Of a DNA stretch of 11,797 nt, positions 7,804 through 11,797 are shown one piece after another; the first letter of the stretch is position 1; every line of letters begins with the position of its first letter. The notes under the pieces were generated by a model. It was given only the letters and a program-made list of their open reading frames with translations, was not told the origin of the DNA and ran no database searches. The translations under genes and the position numbers were made by a program. Source of the DNA: Planctomycetaceae bacterium (GTDB lineage: Bacteria; Planctomycetota; Phycisphaerae; Phycisphaerales; SM1A02); NCBI GenBank assembly GCA_027488265.1, contig JAIYCA010000383.1, positions 1 through 11,797 of the forward strand. The letters are read 5' to 3'.

Positions 7804-7886
7804 ATTCATGAATTCGTATTCATGAAGTCTTATCTATGAACGCGATTCCATGAGGACGAGTCCATGGAATCGCATCTATGAAGCGG
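7804..7886. repeat. Six-unit degenerate 14-bp tandem repeat between the two GspG-like genes
   Basis: On the plus strand a unit of form AT(T/C)(C/T)ATGAA plus about five variable bases recurs at 7804, 7818, 7832, 7845 (one base longer, ATTCCATGA), 7860 (GTCCATGGA) and 7874. The steps are 14, 14, 13, 15 and 14. Units 1-2 share ATTCATGAA exactly, and units 3 and 6 share ATCTATGAA exactly. Units 4 and 5 face each other as an 11-bp perfect inverted repeat (7842-7852 with 7863-7873, 10-base loop). The array lies in the minus-strand 5' untranslated region of the second prepilin, ending about 46 bases upstream of its ATG. Confidence 0.6.
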
Positions 7887-7913
7887 CCCGCGCAAGTTTC
7901 CTCGCGCGGGCCG
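7884..7913 (-). terminator. Strong GC hairpin after the major prepilin gene
   Basis: A perfect 10-bp inverted repeat (CGGCCCGCGC at 7884-7893 with its complement at 7904-7913) with a 10-base loop begins 20 bases after the TGA of the major prepilin. In the minus-strand transcript it is followed by CTTCATAGAT rather than a T-run. It is best read as a partial terminator or 3'-end stabiliser that would let the first prepilin message accumulate above the downstream genes. That role is inference. Confidence 0.5.
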
Positions 7914-7933
7914 AGATGACCTGGCTCAGTCGA

Positions 7934-8332
7934 TCACCAGCCCTCGATCTCAGCAGCGGTGAGGCCCTCAGGCAGCGTGGTGCCTGTGAACGTCGCGTAG
8001 ATCGTTTCGACATTCGCGGAAGCCGCGTTGTCGCCCCACACAAACTCGTAGCCCGTCGGGAGCGTTGGCTCCTTCTGGAGATACGGATCTTCACCGTTCG
8101 GTGGCGTCAGAAGATCGTTGAAATCGGCTGGCAAGTTGCCGTTGTTTCGCACGCGGAACAACTCAATTTGGCTGCGAACCGTCTGCAGCTGGCTCTTCAC
8201 GCTGCTCTCCGAAGCTTCCTGCGAAGCATTGGTGAACTGCGGGATCACAATCGCGGCGAGGATGCCGAGAATGACGACGACGATGAGAATTTCGATGAGC
8301 GTAAATCCGCGACGAACAGTGCGCTTGACCAT
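7934..8332 (-). CDS. GspG-like major prepilin
   Basis: The protein is 132 aa from ATG 8330-8332, with GGGAG about 7 bases upstream. The leader is only nine residues (MVKRTVRRG). Cleavage after Gly9 gives FTLIEILIVVVILGILAAIV, with Glu at +5 and Pro22 typical of the type II pseudopilin GspG. The helix runs on through SSVKSQLQTVRSQIELFRVR, followed by a short domain with LPADFNDLL and LPTGYEFVWGD. It ends EIEGW. It is the first pseudopilin gene of the locus, has a long leader region upstream and a hairpin after it, and so is the likely major subunit. Its paralogue is the next gene. GspG and bacterial type IV pilins cannot be fully separated here by eye. Confidence 0.9.
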   Translation of the reverse strand: MVKRTVRRGFTLIEILIVVVILGILAAIVIPQFTNASQEASESSVKSQLQTVRSQIELFRVRNNGNLPADFNDLLTPPNGEDPYLQKEPTLPTGYEFVWGDNAASANVETIYATFTGTTLPEGLTAAEIEGW

Positions 8333-8367
8333 GGTTTTCTCCCAGTCCCTCGGGGTTTCGAACTGAT

Positions 8368-8379
8368 TCGGTCGACCGA
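8368..8379. promoter_or_regulatory. 12-bp perfect palindrome, possible operator
   Basis: TCGGTCGACCGA is its own reverse complement and lies 35-47 bases upstream of the major prepilin ATG. A related TCGGTCG half-site is found about 20 bases further upstream (near 8392-8398). A dimeric repressor or activator could bind here. A 12-bp palindrome in GC-rich DNA can also arise by chance. Confidence 0.3.
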
Positions 8380-8432
8380 TCCGAGGATTCGTCGGTCGCC
8401 ACACTTCGACTGAGGCCCACGGCCCCGGAAAT

Positions 8433-8460
8433 GCCGCTACAGACTTTCGCCCGCAGCGGC
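8433..8460 (-). ncRNA. GAAA-tetraloop hairpin in the pilin leader RNA
   Basis: In the minus-strand RNA the 12 bases complementary to 8449-8460 pair with the 12 complementary to 8433-8444 around a GAAA loop closed by C-G. Nine pairs are Watson-Crick and three are G.U. In the plus-strand RNA those three positions would be A.C mismatches, so the fold belongs to the minus-strand transcript, the sense of the prepilin operon. It lies about 100 bases upstream of the major prepilin ATG and may be part of a larger 5' leader structure. Confidence 0.45.
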
Positions 8461-8665
8461 CGTTGCTCGTAATCCCTCCCTGAGGCCGGCGTCCCTCCCT
8501 CAAAGCACGCAGCCAAGGATTCGAACACCTGCACATCGACTCTGCGAGAACACAACATCACTCCATGGCGCGATTGCGCACATGAACTGCAGGTTCTCGC
8601 GCGTTAAGGACGGCGGAATCGACACAGATGGACGAAAGTGGCTGTGGCGACGAGGTCCGACCGCG

Positions 8666-9214
8666 TCAAGCGACCGGTGCGCCATCGAATCGAATGGCGA
8701 TTCGGAAGCAGCCTTCGCCAAATCCCTCGCAGCGCTCGACAAATCCGCATGCGGGGCGCCCATCGGGCTCGCTAAAGCCCACGCTCACGCGTGTTCCCGC
8801 GGGCATCGATTCGCTCGCGTCACCTGCGAGCCACCACGGTGAGCCATCGAGCCGGGCCAGCTCGATGAGATTCCCGAGTTCAGTGCCAAGCGCAAGGATC
8901 GTCGCATGGCCTGGAACAACCCAACGCGGCGATTGCCGGCGATTGCAACGAAAGCGCGGCTGCAATGCATCGCGCCCCGGCCACGACGTGTTCGAGAAAA
9001 TGGCCTCGATCCTCGACGAGTCGCGACACGTCGATCCAAACTCGCACGCCTCGACAGCGTTCGAAGCGGCGTCGTCGGTCAAACTCGATGAGAAAGAGGG
9101 CTCAACGTACATGGGACACCGTGGATTCGGCGCGCCACGCATCGCTGCTTGAAGAATCGCGGAGTGCCGCAAGAGATGCCCGATCTCGGCAAGATCCGCG
9201 TATAAAACGCGCAT
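8666..9214 (-). CDS. Degenerate PilZ-like domain protein
   Basis: The protein is 182 aa from ATG 9212-9214, with GGGGAG about 11 bases upstream. An internal ATG at 9142 (MRGAPNPRC) is an alternative start. Residues about 90-178 resemble a PilZ domain. RRQSPR (92-97) matches the RxxxR c-di-GMP-binding motif, strands follow (GHATILAL), and then MPAGTRVSVGF and a closing FVERCEGFGEGCFRIAIRF. The second PilZ motif, (D/N)xSxxG, would fall at LGTELG (109-114) or DGSPWW (123-128), and neither is intact, so ligand binding is uncertain. The N-terminal 85 residues are not recognised. It is encoded on the same strand just upstream of the prepilin leader, so a role in pilus control is plausible. Opposite-strand frames here look like shadows. 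Confidence 0.55.
   Translation of the reverse strand: MRVLYADLAEIGHLLRHSAILQAAMRGAPNPRCPMYVEPSFSSSLTDDAASNAVEACEFGSTCRDSSRIEAIFSNTSWPGRDALQPRFRCNRRQSPRWVVPGHATILALGTELGNLIELARLDGSPWWLAGDASESMPAGTRVSVGFSEPDGRPACGFVERCEGFGEGCFRIAIRFDGAPVA
9201..9207 (+). promoter_or_regulatory. TATAAAA box just before the divergent starts
   Basis: TATAAA at 9201-9206 is a good match to a -10 element and sits seven bases before the plus-strand ATG at 9213. No -35 box is visible. If used, transcription would begin at or next to the ATG, giving a leaderless mRNA. It also lies inside the first codons of the minus-strand PilZ-like gene. Confidence 0.3.
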
Positions 9215-9830
9215 GAAGTTCGCAACTCCCCGCGCACTTGTGGTCCCCGCCGGAACGGCGGTCGCGATCGTCGTGGCGCGTGAGCCGCATGCTGATCCGA
9301 CGTTAGAGATGCGTCGTTGGGAACGCATCGCAGCACTCGATACATCCGCGCAGCGTGAGGCGCTCGAACTTCTCGTCGCGAGTGGCGTCTTCACCGTGCT
9401 TCACGATGCGGTTCTTGTCGTTCGCATCGTGCGCGAGGGTTCACGCGCGCTTGCCGCGATCGTGGCCGATCCCGCACATGCGTCACAGGCCGGCGGTCAA
9501 GCGCGGCCAACCCCCGCTGGGTGTACGCCCGAGCCCGCATCGGTCGGCGAAGCGGCCAGTTTTGCGCTGAACAACCACGCACCTGATTTCAGCGACGCAC
9601 TCCTCGCCGTTACACGGACGCGCCCCATCTTCCACGGGACCGCGTCCGACGGCACCACCTACTCCGGATTCGTGGCTGAAGACGCGGCAAGCATCCTCGA
9701 TGCGCTTTCTGCTGCGGTCGCCGCCGACCCAGAACTCCGCGAAACCATCCCCCACGGGAATTCCCCGATTCTCGCGGCATTTTCAGGGACATCGGTCGCT
9801 CTACCGCCGGGCCTCGCGAGCGCGATCTGA
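9213..9830 (+). CDS. Uncharacterised 205-aa protein upstream of serC
   Basis: I do not recognise this protein. It opens with a mixed hydrophobic stretch (RALVVPAGTAVAIVVAREP), then MRRWERIAALD, a helical Ala/Leu/Val-rich part (about 45-90), and a Pro/Gly-rich spacer (about 93-112). A second part (about 115-200) contains ALNNHAPDFSDALLAVTRTRP, YSGFVAEDAASILDALSAAVAADPELRE and a closing SPILAAFSGTSVALPPGL. No clear catalytic motif, signal peptide or transmembrane segment is seen. GC-rich third codon positions run throughout, supporting a real gene. The start is uncertain. ATG 9213 has no Shine-Dalgarno and overlaps the opposing PilZ-like ATG. ATG 9309 (MRRWERIAALD) is the alternative. It ends 67 bases before serC and may share its transcript. 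Confidence 0.65.
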   Translation: MKFATPRALVVPAGTAVAIVVAREPHADPTLEMRRWERIAALDTSAQREALELLVASGVFTVLHDAVLVVRIVREGSRALAAIVADPAHASQAGGQARPTPAGCTPEPASVGEAASFALNNHAPDFSDALLAVTRTRPIFHGTASDGTTYSGFVAEDAASILDALSAAVAADPELRETIPHGNSPILAAFSGTSVALPPGLASAI

Positions 9831-9840
9831 GCGGCATTGG

Positions 9841-9849
9841 TGCTACACT
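9841..9849 (+). promoter_or_regulatory. Extended -10 promoter candidate for serC
   Basis: TGCTACACT fits the extended -10 form TGnTAnnnT and lies in the 67-base gap before serC, 49 bases upstream of its ATG. No good -35 is present, which an extended -10 can tolerate. It would give a leader of roughly 40 bases and let serC be transcribed apart from the upstream gene. Confidence 0.35.
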
Positions 9850-9897
9850 CGCCGTTCCGCCAGTCGCGTACGACTGAAGAGGAAGGATTCGGACGCC

Positions 9898-11046
9898 ATG
9901 ACACCCACCGCTGCCATGCAGGCAACTTCCCCCGCTTCCACGCTCTTTCCACAGACCCCCTCGAAGGGGCGCGTCTACAACTTCAGCGCCGGGCCAGCCT
10001 GCATGCCTGAGTGCGTGCTCGAGCAGATCCGCGAAGAACTCATCGATTGTCGCGGCGGCGGCATCGGACTCCTCGAACTCTCCCACCGCGGCGCCCTCTA
10101 CGAGGCGCTGAACAACGAAGCCGAAGCCGCATGCCGCAAGGCCGCGGGTGTGGGTAGCGACTACGCCGTGTTCTTCATGCCCGGCGGCGCGACCGTCCAG
10201 TTCGGCCTTCTGCCGCTGAACTTCGTCGGCGAAGGTGAAACGGCGACCTACATCGACACCTCGATCTGGTCGTACAAGGCCTACACCGAAGCCGCGCGCT
10301 GCCGCAACGTCTCGGTCGCTTTCGACGGCCGCGCGATCAAGTACGCGCGCGTCCCCAAGAAGGGCGAATTCGCCGAGCCCGCTGGCGCGAAGTACCTCCT
10401 CTATTGCCAGAACAACACCGTTGAGGGCACGACCTTCTGGGCGCCACCCGAAACAACGCTGCCTCTCATCGGCGACGCGACGAGCGACATCTTCTCGCGC
10501 CCTTGGGACTTCACGAAGCACGCGATGGTGCTCGCGGCCGGACAGAAGAACCTCGGCGCGTCGGGCGCGAGCCTGATCATCGCGCGCAAGGACTTCATCG
10601 CGAGCGCGACGACGAAACTGCCGACGATTCTGCGCTTTGAAGACCACGCCAACGCGGGATCGCGCCTCAACACGCCACCGACGTTCGCGGTGCGCGTGAT
10701 GGGTTTGATGGCGGAGTGGACGCTGAAGGTCGGCGGCCCCACAGCCATCGCCAAGAACAACGCCTACAAGGCGAACCTCATTTGGGACGCGGTCGACAAC
10801 TCTGGCGGCTTCTACTCGTGGCCCGCGGAGAAGTGGTGCCGCTCGCACCTCAACGTGTGCTTCAAGACGCCGAAAGCCGACCTCGACGCGAAGTTCGTCG
10901 CCGACGCCGAGTCTCACGGCCTCTTCGGTTTGCTTGGCCACCGCGAGGCAGGCGGCATGCGCGCCTCGATCTACAACGCGTTCCCCGTGCACGGCTGCGA
11001 GTTGCTCGCGCAGTTCATGGGCGACTTCGCGAAGAAGAATGGCTGA
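9898..11046 (+). CDS. serC: Phosphoserine aminotransferase SerC
   Basis: This is a 382-aa PLP enzyme of fold type I. It converts 3-phosphohydroxypyruvate and glutamate to phosphoserine and 2-oxoglutarate in serine synthesis; family members can also act in pyridoxal phosphate synthesis. Diagnostic strings run the whole length: YNFSAGPA near residue 27, ELSHRG (60-65), MPGGATVQF (94-102), IGDATSDIFSRPWDF (191-205), and AGQKNLGASG with the predicted PLP lysine at K217. GLLGHREAGGMRASIYNAFP lies near the C-terminus. ATG 9898 is chosen because AGAGGAAGGA lies about 10 bases upstream; the open frame to 9700 reads through the preceding gene. About 25 residues precede the SAGPA core, slightly more than in the 362-aa E. 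coli enzyme. It is intact and cytoplasmic. Confidence 0.97.
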   Translation: MTPTAAMQATSPASTLFPQTPSKGRVYNFSAGPACMPECVLEQIREELIDCRGGGIGLLELSHRGALYEALNNEAEAACRKAAGVGSDYAVFFMPGGATVQFGLLPLNFVGEGETATYIDTSIWSYKAYTEAARCRNVSVAFDGRAIKYARVPKKGEFAEPAGAKYLLYCQNNTVEGTTFWAPPETTLPLIGDATSDIFSRPWDFTKHAMVLAAGQKNLGASGASLIIARKDFIASATTKLPTILRFEDHANAGSRLNTPPTFAVRVMGLMAEWTLKVGGPTAIAKNNAYKANLIWDAVDNSGGFYSWPAEKWCRSHLNVCFKTPKADLDAKFVADAESHGLFGLLGHREAGGMRASIYNAFPVHGCELLAQFMGDFAKKNG

Positions 11047-11060
11047 CGCATCAATTGAGC

Positions 11061-11082
11061 GGCCACCGCTGCGGCGGCGGCC
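11061..11082. terminator. Candidate bidirectional terminator hairpin between convergent genes
   Basis: GGCCACCGC (11061-11069) and GCGGCGGCC (11074-11082) form a 9-bp stem with a 4-base loop, 15 bases after the serC stop, followed by TTT. On the plus strand one pair is an A.C mismatch. On the minus strand it becomes a G.U pair, so the stem is complete there. It lies in the 102-base gap between convergent serC and the minus-strand gene. Confidence 0.45.
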
Positions 11083-11148
11083 TTTGGCGATACGCGCGGA
11101 GTCTGATGGCACGAGCGCGAGGCGCTGTCTGACGGACCCGCCGCGCGT

Positions 11149-11797
11149 CTACCGCCCGCCCGCGTCCTTCGTGTACGGCTTCGATTCATCACTTGGCGGA
11201 TCAACCACCTTCGCCTTGAGAACGACGAGCATCAACTCGCCGCTTTCATCGAGCGTTGACGTCGTGAGTATCGCGCGTTGTCCCGCTTTGAGGACCAACG
11301 CATGCGTCGACTCGCGCGATCGAATGATCGGAGCGCCAACCTCCAGCGAAGTCCCCGCAACTGCTTCGCGTCCCACACATTGATCGAATCGCATTTTGAG
11401 TGTGCGCACGGCGATTGCTCGATCATCGACAACCTCAGCCATCACGTCGAAGCGCATTCCTTCGAACTTCGGTTCGCCTTGAACGAGTCGAAACACGCCA
11501 GGCTCCGCGGTCGGCTGCATCGCCTCCCACGCGATATCTCGTCCAATCTGCACACTCGCACTCTTCCCCGCTTGAATGAACATGCGCGGTGCAGAGATGC
11601 AGTACGCGGCTGCATCAGCGAGAAGCTTGTCGACCTCACCACCCGCGATTGCTGCTTGCACTGATTGCGGCCGCTCTCCAACAGTGGCCGCGGCGTCGAT
11701 GCGAGGGAGTTTCTCGAGAAACTCAGGCAGTGCACCCTTTGCGTTCGCGTCGCCTTTGAACTGAAAGACTTGGAGTTCAAGCATGATCTGCGTTTCC
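11149..11797 (-). CDS. Secretin-core-like protein (N-terminus beyond window edge)
   Basis: The frame is open to the right edge: four codons precede the first Met at 11784, and the reading ETQI-MLELQVFQF looks like a beta strand, so the gene probably starts outside the window. The visible 215 or so residues follow the secretin core pattern. They include ISAPRMFIQAGKSASVQIG (inner beta hairpin entry), EPKFEGMRFDVMAEVVDD (the GxxLDVxPxV step), and VGAPIIRSRESTHALVLKAG then QRAIL. The usual VPxLGDxPxLG lip motif is absent, and the chain ends about 25 residues later in a charged tail (DESKPYTKDAGGR). It could be a secretin relative that does not form a standard gated pore, or a secretin-fold periplasmic protein. 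The stop is TAG 11149-11151. Confidence 0.6.
   Translation of the reverse strand, partial: ETQIMLELQVFQFKGDANAKGALPEFLEKLPRIDAAATVGERPQSVQAAIAGGEVDKLLADAAAYCISAPRMFIQAGKSASVQIGRDIAWEAMQPTAEPGVFRLVQGEPKFEGMRFDVMAEVVDDRAIAVRTLKMRFDQCVGREAVAGTSLEVGAPIIRSRESTHALVLKAGQRAILTTSTLDESGELMLVVLKAKVVDPPSDESKPYTKDAGGR

Larger units (their letters stand above)
8333..8665 (-). promoter_or_regulatory. Leader / promoter region of the pilus locus
   Basis: This is a 333-base stretch without a credible gene between the PilZ-like stop and the major prepilin start, and the most likely site of the main promoter. It holds a GAAA-capped hairpin (8433-8460), a 12-bp palindrome TCGGTCGACCGA (8368-8379), and two copies of TCCCTCCCT (8473-8481 and 8492-8500) ten bases apart. 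The octamer CTGAGGCC occurs twice (8410-8417 and 8480-8487). I could not find a convincing -35/-10 pair or a sigma-54 site by eye. Confidence 0.5.

Noticed and set aside
8500..8520. Sigma-54 promoter (TTGGC...TGC) on the minus strand
   Set aside because: The GG and GC elements are not 10 bases apart as required.
8517..8526. tRNA T-loop-like GTTCGAATCC on the minus strand
   Set aside because: The flanking bases do not form a 5-bp T stem, and no acceptor, D or anticodon arms fit around it.
8400..8565. Cyclic di-GMP-I (GEMM) riboswitch in the pilin leader
   Set aside because: A GAAA hairpin and a GGGACGC string are present, but the conserved order (CACGCACAGGGCAAACC, then GACGCAAAGCCUC with GGCCUA after the hairpin) is not.
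8628..9152. 174-codon plus-strand frame
   Set aside because: It is antisense to the PilZ-like gene and rich in Ser/Arg/Pro with no domain pattern. The minus-strand frame shows RxxxR and PilZ-like strands.
9610..11112. 500-codon open frame on the minus strand
   Set aside because: It lies antisense to the well-supported serC. Its Arg/Ala/Val/Glu-rich product with few motifs is typical of the complementary frame of a GC-rich gene.

Overview
The window (about 58-60% GC by eye) reads as a chromosomal stretch of a Gram-negative-type bacterium. The best guess is a planctomycete (Phycisphaerae-like). The reasons are RRA/RRG-FTLIE type prepilins, a mixed type IV pilus/type II secretion gene set, and an outer-membrane lipoprotein. 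This placement is inference from protein style, not from a database search. There is no sign of a phage, transposon, CRISPR array, tRNA or rRNA.

Layout. Nearly everything from 1 to 8332 lies on the minus strand and forms one pilus/secretion locus, transcribed from right to left. Its order is: a GspG-like major prepilin (7934-8332), a second GspG-like prepilin (7345-7758), a small secreted or anchored coiled-coil protein (6930-7304), a GspH-like prepilin (6329-6928), PilM (5076-6164), PilN (4363-5079), PilO (3701-4366), a PilP/GspC-like protein (3006-3704), a secretin with a very long C-terminal tail (712-2937), and a TPR lipoprotein cut by the left edge (1-628). From PilM to PilP the genes overlap by ATGA stop/start junctions, so they are almost certainly co-translated. 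A 333-base leader (8333-8665) and a degenerate PilZ-like gene (8666-9214) lie upstream of the locus on the same strand. No assembly ATPase, platform protein (PilC/GspF) or prepilin peptidase is in view.

To the right, on the plus strand, are an unrecognised 205-residue protein (9213-9830) and phosphoserine aminotransferase SerC (9898-11046). The unknown gene's ATG overlaps the PilZ-like gene's ATG head to head. A convergent minus-strand gene (11149 to the right edge) encodes a protein resembling the secretin core domain and is incomplete at its N-terminus.

How the genes work together. PilM (cytoplasmic, actin-like) should bind the N-terminal INLIP motif of PilN. PilN and PilO should form the inner-membrane alignment dimer. 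The PilP-like protein should link these to the secretin in the outer membrane. The TPR lipoprotein is well placed to act as the secretin's pilotin. The pseudopilins would build a pilus or pseudopilus extended through the secretin. A PilZ-like protein next door hints at c-di-GMP-related or PilZ-interaction control, although its ligand-binding motif is incomplete.

The most unusual items are non-coding or accessory. They are a degenerate 14-bp tandem repeat between the two GspG-like genes, a GAAA-capped hairpin in the leader that pairs fully only in the minus-strand RNA, the 255-residue tail on the secretin, and the small coiled-coil gene inserted among the pseudopilins.
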